Assembly (NCBI GenBank): GCA_036924085.1
Contig: JAVGWX010000003.1
Location: forward strand, 126,476,974 to 126,540,973
Source of the DNA: Ariolimax columbianus
Lineage: Eukaryota; Mollusca; Gastropoda; Stylommatophora; Arionidae
Direction: 5' to 3'
DNA length: 64,000 bases
Part shown: positions 1-10,251 of the stretch, one piece after another
How the letters are laid out: every line of letters begins with the position of its first letter
Position numbering within the stretch: position 1 is the stretch's first letter
Notes under the pieces: model-generated
The model's input: only the letters and a program-made list of their open reading frames with translations
Database searches by the model: none
Told to the model about the DNA's origin: nothing
Made by a program: the position numbers and the translations under genes

Positions 1-261
1 TCTGCAGGTATACAACTGTGAATTGATGGGCTGACGTGGTAATACAGTCCGAAGAATACAAAAATGTAGTTGGCCAAAGAGAATGAGACGCATACATGTA
101 TTTAAAGGGTTTGTTAAAAACGAGCAAGGTAACCATCTTCTTATCTCACACTGTTTCATTTGACTCTGTCCAACAATCACACTCTTACACAACTTTCACA
201 TGCACCCTCAGTTGAGGCCCTTCCATTGCATTTCGGTTGTGTTGAACTCAGAGAGTGCCCT

Positions 262-605
262 AACTAGCATAGGTACATACAGGCACATGCATGCATTCAA
301 TAACTGGTTAAGAAGTCATGATATCACCTAAAAGGCTGCAACTCGGGCTGGAAAGTGGCGTGCCCTCGCCAGTAGGATACAGAGAGGCAAACATATTCCA
401 ATAAAAAGGGCAAGGTAACCATACTCACTTGAACACTAGCATAGGTACAGGAAGACGCGCACACGCATTTAAGTACTGGTTAATACGAACTGATATCGCC
501 CAAAAGAATACAGTCCGAGGTGGAAAGGGCGTGCCTCATCCAGTAGATTACAAAGAGGCAAACCTTAAACAACAAAAACACAGAAAAGAGCTTGGTAACC
601 AAAAC
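262..605. repeat. two diverged ~170-bp duplicate units
   Basis: Two imperfect copies lie side by side at about 262-424 and 434-605. Both start CTAGCATAGGTACA, carry AACTGGTTAA, ATATCRCC, GGAAAG-GGCGTGCC and AGAGGCAAAC in the same order, and end GGTAACCA. Fragments of a third copy (CAGTCCGAAGAATAC, GCAAGGTAACCAT) may lie at 44-140. Origin unknown. The short reading frame across the second unit is not considered coding. Confidence 0.6.
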
Positions 606-687
606 AGAAGAAGGAAGACGAGGACAATAGAAACAAATTGAACAAAAGTAACATCAATAATAAAGTCACAATTTAGGAAGAGAAACG

Positions 688-882
688 TGGCAGAGTCTAG
701 GTTTAGCTGAGTAGTTTACTTATCTAAACAAGTTACAACATGTATCTACACCACAACACGACTTCACACAGTATAAAACAAAGTAAACACTAATCTTGAC
801 ATAACACAAACATTATCATTTTATTTATTGTTAAAACAAAACAATATTAACAAAAAACAAAGTACATCTAAACTAAATAATC

Positions 883-956
<74 letters not shown>

Positions 957-1500
957 CGTCAATCACAAACTCGTCCTCACGATCGGATTACGTAACCAGT
1001 TGATCTGTCCATTCACATATAATCAGATCACCTTCAATCAGGTGATCTGTACATTCACATACAATCGGTTCACGTAGGCTCCGGCATCTGTGCATTCATA
1101 TGGAATTAGATCACGTCACTTTTTTTCTGATCACGTACTCACTTGTTATCACGTACTCAATCGATCTGTGCATTCACATACAATCGGTTGACAAAGTGTC
1201 CTACACATATGATACACATTCAGACCCCGTCCTTAGGCGATCTGTACAATCCCATAAAATCAGATCATTTACAATCAGGCGATCTGTGCATTCACAAATA
1301 CTTAGATCACTTCCCGCATTCACACGCATTTGTACATTAATATTTAATTAGATTCCGCATCGTTCACTAGGTGCCCTGCACGTACGACATGCATTCAGAT
1401 CTCTCACTTAAGAGAATATACAACATAAACATCTATGGATCGACTGGCCAAAACTTGAGGCGTATGCTGGCTCAGTCGCCCTGCAAACTTACTCACAGAC
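688..1500 (+). repeat. dispersed repeat D1, copy 1
   Basis: Homologous by eye to 44640-45720. Shared features in order are GTGGCAG…GAGTAG-TTACTTATC, CGACTTC-ACACAG, AAAGTAAACACTA, a long (TA)n tract (885-952), AATCACAAACTCGTC, then short units of the type GATCTGT-CATTCACATA-AATC, ending in a CGACTGGCCAAA…GCCCTGCAAACT region. No coding capacity was recognised. Class is unknown; a non-autonomous element with a variable tandem core is a reasonable guess. Confidence 0.7.
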
Positions 1501-1554
1501 CCCTGACAGCTTGTCCTAGTTAACTGTACTGTGTTTGGGTAGCAGCTTGTCCTA

Positions 1555-1975
1555 GTTAACTGTACTGTGTTTGGGTTATAGCATGGCCCAGTCTACTGTG
1601 TCCACTGTATTGTGTTTGGGTTATAGCATGACCCAGTCCACTGTGTCCACTGTATTGTGTTTGGGTTATAGCATGGCCCAGTCCACTGTGTCCACTGTAT
1701 TGTGTTTGGGTTATAGCATGGCCCAGTCCACTGTGTCCACTGTACTGTGTTTGGGTTATAGCATGGACCTGTCCACTGTGTCCACTGTACTGTGTTTGGG
1801 TTATAGCATGGTCCAGTCCACTGTATCCACTGTACTGTGTTTGGGTTATAGCATGGCCCAGTCCACTGTACTGTGTTTGGGTTATTGCATAGACCTGTCC
1901 ACTGTGCCCACTGTACTGTGTTTGGGGTTATAGCATGGCCCTGTCCACTGTGTCCACTGTGCTGTGTTTTGGTAG
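1555..1975 (+). repeat. 45-bp minisatellite, about 9 copies
   Basis: Unit of 45 bp built on CAGTCCACTGTGTCCACTGT and TGTGTTTGGGTTATAGCATG. Because 45 is divisible by 3 it gives an apparent 120-codon reading frame with a 15-residue repeat; there is no sign that this is translated. Confidence 0.9.
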
Positions 1976-2146
1976 CAACTTGTCCTTATCAACTACAGCG
2001 TTTTGGTAGTACCTAGCCGGATGGGTAAAATAGAGCCTAGAGCAAATATATGTTTAATTGTGTGTCAAACCATACCTTGACATTTGCAGACACGCCTATG
2101 CGTGCAGGGGCTAGTTTAGTCTCAACCAACCGTTGTCGGAGCACAG

Positions 2147-2330
2147 TCAGAAATAGATGTCTAAATCATTGATCAAACCTCAAGTCAGAAATAGATGCCT
2201 GAATCACTGACCAAACCCCGTCAGAAATAGATGCCTGAATCACTGACCAAACCCCGTCAGAAATAGATGCCTGAATCACTTATCAAACAGGCAAGTCAGA
2301 AATAGGTGTCTGAATCGCTGATCAATATCC
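2147..2330 (+). repeat. 36-bp tandem repeat, about 5 copies
   Basis: Unit GTCAGAAATAGATGCCTGAA followed by TCACTGACCAAACCCC. The outer copies are more diverged than the central three. Confidence 0.88.
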
Positions 2331-3115
2331 GTGCATATTTACCTGGTGCCATAAATGAGTAGCAAATAATAGTAATAATGTAATATGTCAGCACGGTTTG
2401 ACATCGGGCTGACTACCGCATCTTGTAGAAACTTCGTCACAAACATGTCAACATATTTCGACAATGTAACTTTTGGTGATTTGGTTTGTATTGGTTAATA
2501 TCTATACTCGTACATGGAACTTAAAAGGAATTGATCGATTGGTTGATTTATACTTGCCTAGCATGATTATCCTAACCCACGAAAGCAGAGCCAATTTGAG
2601 TTAAGATACTTGTAGTTTCTGAGAGTGACAGCTGTGTGATTTGCACGAAATCTCAGATAGACATGCATCGCTATAATCTAATTATGCAGTCTAGCTCCTT
2701 GTACCCACGCGTGTGTGGGATTTTATGGTTTGTGTTATTATCGTTAAGTGTACATTAGTGTGTTTGTTTTTATTATTGATAATAAACACTTTTCGAGTAA
2801 CTGTTTGTTTAGAATGGAACTTTTTAACTTGTTGCATACTTTTGTTCTCTGAGAGAACACTTGATGAACTGTTGAATTAGTGTAGCGATATTTCAGGACT
2901 GTTGAATATTATGAAATGGTGTCATGTGAAATGAGAAGTTCGCCACACACATTCTCCGGCAGACTCGTGGCTCTCTGTGCACTATCCCTGTGACCTGAAA
3001 CTAGGGTAATCTCGAATATTGGTTACGTATTCGCTTCTTAACCGAATATGATATTTTTTAATGTTTTTTTCGTTCGCCTTATTTCTCTAATCCCCAAGGC
3101 GATGTGCGTTGCACT
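2331..3115. other. no feature recognised
   Basis: Unique-looking AT-rich sequence. No exon, repeat family or RNA gene was recognised. Confidence 0.5.
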
Positions 3116-3119
3116 GTGG

Positions 3120-3300
3120 TTTTTATTTTGCTCCTGTCGACCTAGTGCATCCTACTTCAGCATGCATTTTATGTAAGGGTCTGCTTCCTCCTGCATTTTC
3201 TAAGGGTTTACTTCCCCGGGGAAACGGCCAGTGCTGTGATGGGGATCGAACCTAGCACCTTCTAGTTGTAAGCCGTGTCACTAAATCACTAGCCCCCGCC
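3120..3300 (-). mobile_element. tRNA-like SINE fragment
   Basis: On the - strand a tRNA-like head is visible. The B box GGTTCGATCCC (complement of 3242-3252) is a perfect pol III internal promoter match, and an A-box-like region (TAGTGATTTAGTGAC) lies upstream. The body runs down to about 3120. The pattern fits a decayed tRNA-derived SINE rather than a functional tRNA, since acceptor-stem pairing is not evident. Confidence 0.6.
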
Positions 3301-3589
3301 GTGTCCTGAATAGGATATTCAAAAAGATAATCTGAGTAGGTATTTTGTTGTTCTGGGTGTATGCTGGTGCCACTGCTGGATTAATCATTAAACACAATAA
3401 ACATCTGCAGATAGCGCCAATAAAAAAAAAACAGGCGCAAGGCAACAATAACAAAATAATAAAAAATGTTTACAAAAGTATTTTGCGCTACCTAAAGTAA
3501 TTGAGAATTAGTACGAGCCATTGAACACAATAGTACAACGTCTGTTCCCCATTGCTGGCCACCTATTGTTAGACGGACAACTCTGTCTT

Positions 3590-4668
3590 TTGACAGAGAA
3601 TGTTCAAACTAGTTTTACTTTTTATTTTAACAGCTAATGCCTGTTTCACGCAGATTCAAGTGTTAAACTTGGTTGGCACCAAGATGCTGACCAGTGCGTG
3701 AGATGCAGCGATCAGTGACCCATAGCTGACTGCTAGTGTCAGGGCCAGCGACCCATAGCTGACTACTAGTGTCAGGGCCAGCGACCCATAGCTGACTGCT
3801 AGTGTCAGGGCCAGCGACCCATAGCTGACTGCTAGTGTCAGGACCAGCGACCCATAGCTGACTGCTAGTGTCAGGGCCAGCGACCCATAGCTGACTGTTA
3901 GTGTCAGGGCCAGCGACCCATAGCTGACTGCTAGTGTCAGGACCAGCGACCCATAGCTGACTGCTAGTGTCAGGGCCAGCGACCCATAGCTGACTGTTAG
4001 TGTCAGGGCCAGCGACCCATAGCTGACTGCTAGTGTCAGGGCCAGCGACCCATAGCTGACAGTTAGTGTCAGGACCAGCGACCCATAGCTGACTGTTAGT
4101 GTCATGACCAGCGACCCATAGCTGACTGCTAGTGTCAGGGCCAGCGACCCATAGCTGACTGCTAGTGTCAGGGCCAGCGACCCATAGCTGACTGCTAGTG
4201 TCAGGGCCAGCGACCCATAGCTGACTGTTAGTGTCAGGGCCAGCGACCCATAGCTGACTGCTAGTGTCATGACCAGCGACCCATAGCTGACTGCTAGTGT
4301 CAGGGCCAGCGACCCATGGCTGACTGGTAGTGTCAGGGTCAGCGAACAGAGCTGCCAACACCCTTCTACATCTCCACGCGGTGATCCTAGATAACAGGAT
4401 GCAACAGAGCAAGGTTAAGAAAAAGGGATCAAAGAGGTTAACCCGGTACTCAAAAAATGCCTGCTGCCGAAAACGGGCGGATCGGGTCGAAAGGTGCAAA
4501 TATCACAGTCAAACTGTAAACTAGCGACACTGTGCATTCCGTTCTAATGACTACATCCTGCTACTTACGAAGAGTTGTGCAGAGTTTGGTAGCGTGAGTT
4601 TGAAAACGTACGCAGAAGAAGAAGAAGAAGAAGAAGAAGAAGAAGAAGAAGAAGAAGAAGAAGAAGAG
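3590..4668 (+). repeat. dispersed element M, copy 1, with expanded core
   Basis: The stretch downstream of the array (4343-4620) matches 49230-49490 and 53490-53640: CTTCTACATCTCCACG, GATC-AAGAGG-AA, AACYCGGTACTCAAAAAATG, CCTGCTG, GGTGCAAATATC and CTTGCTACTT are shared in order. It ends …GAAAACGTACGC followed by a GAA tail (4617-4667), as retrotransposon 3' ends here do. The upstream boundary is uncertain. Confidence 0.7.
3709..4342 (+). repeat. 33-bp minisatellite, about 19 copies
   Basis: Unit AGCGACCCATAGCTGACTGC followed by TAGTGTCAGGGCC. Copies are highly uniform. The 33-bp period keeps two overlapping - strand reading frames open (204 and 278 codons), which are artefacts of the repeat. 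Element M copy 2 (from 49170) has a single diverged counterpart of this unit. Confidence 0.95.
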
Positions 4669-5600
4669 AAAAAAACTTGGTTGAATTTTGGTATTTACCC
4701 TACCGAAAAGTAATCTATAGGATATTTGATTGCTTACTGCCCGAATTTGAACTGCATTTAATAACTATTTAAATGTTGGTTAATGACATTGAATAGTATC
4801 ATTTCGATGTCTTTACTTTCTTGTTGTTTGTTGTTTGTTTTGGAACACTGTAACAAATTGAATGCTCACTTATTTAGTGTTGGCTACTGCATCACGTTAA
4901 AAAATCTCAGACTTGATGAACACAAGGTATAATGTCACGTTTCCATCACTATAGGCATTCAGCCGCATTGTTTTGTGTCTATTCTCACGTTCGGTGGTAC
5001 AATAACAGCAATTACTCGGTACGGTCCTACCTGAAACATGATTGACGTGACAAGCTGACATAAGTCTTCTTCTCCTTCTGCTTTCGTCCTCAAAAGGATG
5101 TTGTGTCTTTCTTTACTGCGAGGTTGCGATATTTACGCCTATCGGCATGACTCATCCTGTTTTACCATTGGGGGTACCGGGTTTGCTTTCCCACTTCGAT
5201 CCCTATCCTTTTAGCCAGACTATATGGTACTGTATATATTACCTAAGACCAAATCTCAATATGTTCCAAACAGAAACAATGGCTATCAAAAACTACAAAA
5301 ATAGCATATTAATATCAAACTAAGGTCCTCTAGAGATTAAAGCCCAGTAAATTCGCTTGGCTGCCTCTTTCGAGAGAAAAGAAGCCATGGCTGAAATTTC
5401 GAGCAGCAACGAAAAACAAACAGAAAACCGAAAAATGTATTCACTCACGTTATAAATAGATTGACTGATCTCATTGTGTCTATGACGTAATCTCGATAAG
5501 ATTCACACATACACCATAATAGTTTCTCAAAATGAAACTTGCGACCTTAATTTATCTCATCATAATAACAAGGCTTGTCCAATCAAAAACGTATATTCAG
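4669..5600. other. no gene recognised
   Basis: Unique-looking sequence. A short stretch (about 5170-5225, ending CCCTATCC-TTTTAGCCAGAC) resembles 20757-20800, near the mariner 3' end, and may be a repeat scrap. Confidence 0.4.
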
Positions 5601-5629
5601 ACTCACGAACTTACAGTGTTGTCCCCTGT

Positions 5630-6100
5630 GTAGTTTGTTGTACTCAATGATCCTTGATGCCTGGTCCCATAACATTGGTAGTTTGTTGTACTCAATGATC
5701 CTTGATGCCTGGTCCCATTACATTGGTAGTTGGTTGTACTCAATGATCCTTGATGCGTGTTCTCATTACATTGGTAGTTTGTTGTACGCAATCATCCTTG
5801 ATATGTGTTCCCATAACATTGGTAGTTTGTTGTACTCAATGATCCTTGATGCGTGTTCTCGTGAACTTGGTAGTTTGTTGTACTCAATGATCCTTGATGC
5901 GTGTTCTCATGACCTTGGTAGTTTGTTGTACGCAATCATCTTTGATGCGTGGTCCCATAACCTTGGTAGTTTGTTGTACTCATTGATGCTTGATGCATGG
6001 TCCTATAACCTTGGTAGTTTGTTGTACTCATATCATCCTTAATGTCTGCTCCAATGACATTGCTTATTTATTGTACTCATATCATCTTTGATGCATGTTT
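5630..6100 (+). repeat. 48-bp minisatellite, about 10 copies
   Basis: Unit GGTAGTTTGTTGTACTCAAT followed by GATCCTTGATG and a variable CGTGTTCTCATGACCTT end. The 155-codon frame over it follows from the 48-bp period and is not considered a gene. Confidence 0.92.
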
Positions 6101-6144
6101 CCATTATCTGAAATATGTATGTTCCAATGTCTTTTTTTCGTTGT

Positions 6145-6378
6145 TCTTTTTTTTTTTCTTCTTCTTCTTCTTCTTCTTCTTCTTCTTCTTCTTCTTCTTC
6201 TTCTTCTTCTTCTTCTACTACTACTTGAATAATGCACGGAGAAGGTAAGTCATTAGTAAATGATAGCTGGCCTACATTACAATCAGGTATTATGAAGTTG
6301 TTAGCTCCAAGTAAAACCTTCGTGAGTCGTCTTTTAAGACATGCATAGTAAGGTGGTGTGAATATATTATGCCCTCGT
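6145..6378 (-). mobile_element. S-family retroelement 3' end with (GAA)n tail
   Basis: On the - strand the body (6378 down to about 6218) is near-identical by eye to the + strand copy at 8178-8335. Shared blocks include CACACCACCTTACTATGCAT, GACGACTCACGAAGG, TTTTACTTGGAGCTAACAA and CCGTGCATTATTCAAGTAG. It is followed by (GAA)n, read as (TTC)n on the + strand at 6160-6215. Tail and body orientation suggest target-primed retrotransposition. Confidence 0.75.
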
Positions 6379-6545
6379 TGAATCAGATTTCGTGAGTAAC
6401 ATATAAATTATTAATATTCAAGTCCCGTTCTCTTGCGCATTGCTAACATGTGCTTCATCCTGAAAACGGCTGCATTCTGAGCAAAGGAGATCCTAACTCG
6501 ATTCTTCTGTCACGTATGTTCATTTATGGGAAATCATTGGTTGAG

Positions 6546-6720
6546 CATCCTGAGTGGTTCCGTAGTGAAAAGAATAGGGCGAGCTTGGGATACACGCAAA
6601 GTTAAAGGTTCAAATCCCGTAGTCCTCTGTAATCTGTGAACCGTACAAGCCGTTGGTTTTTTCATGGGGTGACAGCTACTCCCAGTCAAAATAGCTTTGA
6701 AGTGGTAACGCGAAATCAAG
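6546..6720 (+). mobile_element. tRNA-like SINE head
   Basis: A-box-like TGAGTGGTTCCGTAGTGA and B-box GGTTCAAATCC (about 6608-6618) at tRNA-like spacing, followed by a non-tRNA body. tRNA stems are decayed, so a SINE remnant is favoured. Confidence 0.55.
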
Positions 6721-7780
6721 GAGTAATTTGTAGCCGCAACAGGAGATATTAAGCTCGTGCTTTGTCTCTAGCATGTCAGCAATGAAAGGGACTGAACATA
6801 ACCACAGATAAAGTGTTTTCTGTGACCAAATTTCCATTTATATTTCAAGAAGCAACTAAAAAGAGTTTCGCTTGTGACTGACAACTTCCCCATACACAAC
6901 CATTACCACCGAAACCACACATAAATCATAGATATTCAAAATTGTCTGCAAGTGTGATACAGTAAACCAAATGTAGTCTTTGCCCCATTCTCCACTAAAT
7001 GGGATGGCGGAAAAAGAAGAAGAATTGGTTGGAAGTTTCAGCTGACCAACTTCTGTTCGCATGACTGGATCCTTGACGATCAGTGTTCTGCATCGATCAC
7101 AAGTGTTTGCTTTGGCTCGAAGGAATATTAGTTTTCTCAGCAGTCAATCCTCTTGCTCGGTTATTGACAGGTCTCACGTAGCGTATTGGTCTGTGTGGTG
7201 CATGCTTGTCTAAGCGAATACGGAGGATAAAGACAGTTAATAGCAAATTCTGCAGCTGTGGGGGTGACGTGTTGCAGTCTTTGCTGTACAAATTCTCAGG
7301 TTTTATGCGGTTTGGCGATCAGCTTCCTTTTCTCTCGGAGTTTATGTATACAACTTCCAGAGTAAGATAACAATTTATAGCTGGACAGGCTAAGTTGATT
7401 AGCCTCTGAAAAGCCTAGGGGTAAAGTCCTCGCTTCTCACTGCAAAGAAACAGGGTTACACTATTATCAACACGCTTCAATCTACCCAACTGTAAACGAA
7501 TTTCCTGGTTTACCTGTTAAGGAATACAAGGCAACAGGGAAGGGAACTAACGGCCCCACCTCATAAGAAGTTGCTTTCTAGTCCAGTCTTCTAAAACTTC
7601 ATCCCATACATCAATTTCTGCTTTGAGACTCAAGAAAGAGAAAGTAGACTGGATTGGAACCCCTAAAGAAAGAGTCGAGTGTCAAGGCAAGAACATCTAG
7701 CAAAGAACGATTACAGTAGAGACCACGGCAACTGAAGTGATATCTGCGGAGATAATAATGTCATTCAAAAATTGGAAAGG
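6721..7780. other. no gene recognised; weak tRNA-like patch
   Basis: Mostly unique-looking sequence. Around 7395-7460 there is a poor tRNA-like stretch (TAGGGGTAAAGTCCTCGCTT and GGGTTACACT) that could be a very old SINE head. Confidence 0.35.
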
Positions 7781-7784
7781 TGGA

Positions 7785-8063
7785 GACCAATCACTGCAGA
7801 CTATCTAGATAGACAGACCAATCAATGCAGACTATCTACATAGACAGATCAATCAATGCAGACTATCTAGATAGAAAGACCAATCAATGCAGACTATCTA
7901 GATAGAAAGACCAATCACTGCAGACTATCTAGATAGAAAGATCAATCAATGCAGCTTTTCTAAGGAGAAAGACCAATCGCTGCAGACTATCTATGGAGAA
8001 CAACCAATCACTGCAGACTATCTATGGAGAACAACCAATCACTGCAGACTATCTAAAGGGAAA
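7785..8063 (+). repeat. 31-bp minisatellite, about 9 copies
   Basis: Unit GACCAATCAATGCAGACTAT followed by CTAGATAGAAA. The last copies carry CTATGGAGAACA instead. It ends about 620 bases before the first Ig exon. Confidence 0.92.
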
Positions 8064-8177
8064 GGCTCACCTTAAAATCATATCTACACAAATATGTTGA
8101 TTGGTCCATTTAAAGAAATACCAGACTACAATAATACTCGTGATCATCTCTGGGGGGACCAACTTCTTACTGGGAGG

Positions 8178-8342
8178 GGGCATAATATGTTCACACCACC
8201 TTACTATGCATGCCTTAATAGACGACTCACGAAGGTTTTACTTGGAGCTAACAATTTCATTATATCTTATTTTAATGTAAGACAGCTATCATTTACTAAT
8301 GACTTGCCTTTTCCGTGCATTATTCAAGTAGAAGAAGAAGAA

Positions 8343-8374
<32 letters not shown>

Positions 8375-8385
8375 AGAAGAAATTG
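8178..8385 (+). mobile_element. S-family retroelement 3' end with (GAA)n tail
   Basis: Counterpart of 6145-6378 in the opposite orientation, starting GGCATAATATGTTCACACCACC (in pieces) and ending CATTATTCAAGTAG before a GAA/GAG tail (8332-8382). The 111-codon frame over it ends in a poly-glutamate track from the tail and is not a gene. Confidence 0.75.
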
Positions 8386-8680
8386 TTATAGAAAGAAGGA
8401 CAGACACATTCTCTGACCAGAATTTCTAAAAAAAAAAGGATGCTTAAAGCTGGAGCCAGTAAGAAAACATGAAGATGATGACTAATAATAACTACAAGAT
8501 TCATGTAGACAGTTTTCAATAACCATTACCTTTTCTATGATTTGGCTGGCAGGCGTGAAATAAGCTAATAATAGATTAGGTCATTGGGTTTTACACGACA
8601 GGCACATTGTTCTAACAATTTACGATATAGGACTGTCATTACTTTATGATATACTCATGTCTCCATCTATTTCTCTCCAG

Positions 8681-8826
8681 TTCTGACAGTCCAAAGCTCG
8701 CCTGATGATTTGTTGGATGAGAATGTCCCGATTCCAGAGTTCCTTCCAGGGGCGGTGAACATTACTGTTCGGGAAGGGGATATGGCAGTTCTGCCCTGTG
8801 CTGTACGTCACCTGGGCACCAAACAG
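8681..8826 (+). CDS. Ig V-set domain exon 1 (dpr/zig-8/lachesin-like)
   Basis: Internal coding exon of 146 nt. It follows a pyrimidine-rich acceptor (ctatttctctccag) and ends at a good donor (CAG|GTACGT). Two bases complete a codon begun in the previous exon (phase 1); then 48 codons run open to a phase-0 end. Visible residues include NITVREGDMAVLPC and AVRHLGTKQ, the A' and B strands of an Ig V-set domain; the B-strand cysteine is at 8797-8799. An N-glycosylation site (NIT) lies just before it. The product would be a secreted or membrane-anchored neuronal adhesion protein; dpr and DIP proteins pair across synapses (family knowledge). Signal peptide and earlier exons are not seen in 1-8680. 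The next exon is 49.4 kb away. The exact family member is not resolved. Confidence 0.85.
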
Positions 8827-9349
8827 GTACGTTTTGTACGGTGCTAGTATCGGTTACCGACAAAGACAATTATAGGTCCACTTAGATAAGGTTTCAAACC
8901 AAGACGAAAGGTGCAGTCTAACCATTCTAGTGTAAACGTTCTTGTTAGAACATGCTCGCACAGAGTTCTTCACACTAGATGATGTCGCTTTGGTAGGAGG
9001 TTGCAGTGGCTATTCATATATCCCGAGAAATACTGACAAAGGTGAACCTGGAGTCTTCTCGCTGTAGTGCAATGTGAGGCTTCTAAGCAGTACCACCACT
9101 ATCTACATGACAGTGTAGAATCTCATTCCATTGACTTGGCTGCTGTAACACAGCAGCTTTCTAGAAGCATGCCACAGACGTTAGGTGTAGTGTTGGTCAC
9201 TATGTTTCTTTTGTTCCAAGACGTTAGTCTGGACTATGTTTCGCTTGTTCCAAGACGTTAGTCTGGACTTTCCGCTAGTGTAGAAGTCTCACCAATTCAT
9301 CAAATTCCACACTCTGGAATTCTCACAAGTCAAAAACCTGTTTAGTGTG

Positions 9350-10250
9350 TAGTACCCTTCATAGTTGGGCCTTCTTTCGGTCCATAACTTGCCTTAACTT
9401 ATTTTAACTATGTTAGAAGACTTGGTAGAGTCTGTAAACAAGTAGTTTCTTGTACCTCCACTTGGTCTAAATTAACTATGTTAATCCAATCTATTTTTGA
9501 ATGCATTAACTGACTCTATCCTCACTATTTTCTGTGGCAATGCATTCCAAGCATTCACCATTCTCTGACTAAAAAAATATTTCCTAATGTTTAATCGTAA
9601 CCTTTCTTTTATTAATTTGTAGCTGTATCCTCTTGTCTAAATAACCGACTGAACATTGATAAACTTGTTATCGTCTAATTCATCCAATCACTTGATTATC
9701 TTATAAATATGTATTAAATCACCTCGAATTCTTCTATTTTTTATCAATGTAAGCCGTTTTCTTGTTTTTTCCTGATAATTATAATTTCGGAATCCCACTA
9801 TCAGATTTGCTGCTCTGCTTTGTAAACTTTCCATCATGTTTATTTCCCCTCTACGATAGAGACTCCACACCTGTACACCGCATTCATATCTAGGTCAAAC
9901 TAATGCTTTAAACAGAGTGACTATCACTTCCGTGCTTCTATGTTTAATATTTCTTTTTATTATACCTAAGATTGCATTTGCATTGTTCACTGCTAGCTGG
10001 ACTTGCTCACTCACTTTACTTGTATGATCTATTATAACCCTAATGTTCTTGTTCTTTAATATCATCCCAATATCCTTCCATCTTGTAATTATGTTACATA
10101 CTGGATCTACCCAGTGGATGACTGCACATTTATCAACCTTAAACTCCATTTGCCAACTCTCAGACCATTCCGGTATTTTAACTAAATATGGCCTCAATAT
10201 ATCCACCTCTGCTTTAAATGAGACACTTGTGCCATATGCAATGGGGCCAA
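9350..10250 (-). pseudogene. CR1-like LINE, RT C-terminal part
   Basis: The - strand encodes KLGPIAYGTSVSF, WSESWQMEFKVDKCAVIHW, a thumb region (VSEQVQLAVNNANAILGII) and then SLQSRAANLIVGFRNY and RRIRGDLIHIYKII, the typical order in CR1-clade reverse transcriptases. The end (about 9350) encodes MDRKKAQL, as at the usual C-terminus of this group. Frameshifts and stops break it. It continues 5' at 12620 after an insertion. Confidence 0.85.
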
Positions 10251-10251
10251 G

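Noticed and set aside
1571..1933. 120-codon frame with 15-residue repeats
   Set aside because: It exists only because the minisatellite unit is 45 bp; no start context, signal or domain supports translation.
3656..4499. Two overlapping - strand frames of 204 and 278 codons
   Set aside because: Both are generated by the 33-bp array, whose period is divisible by 3.
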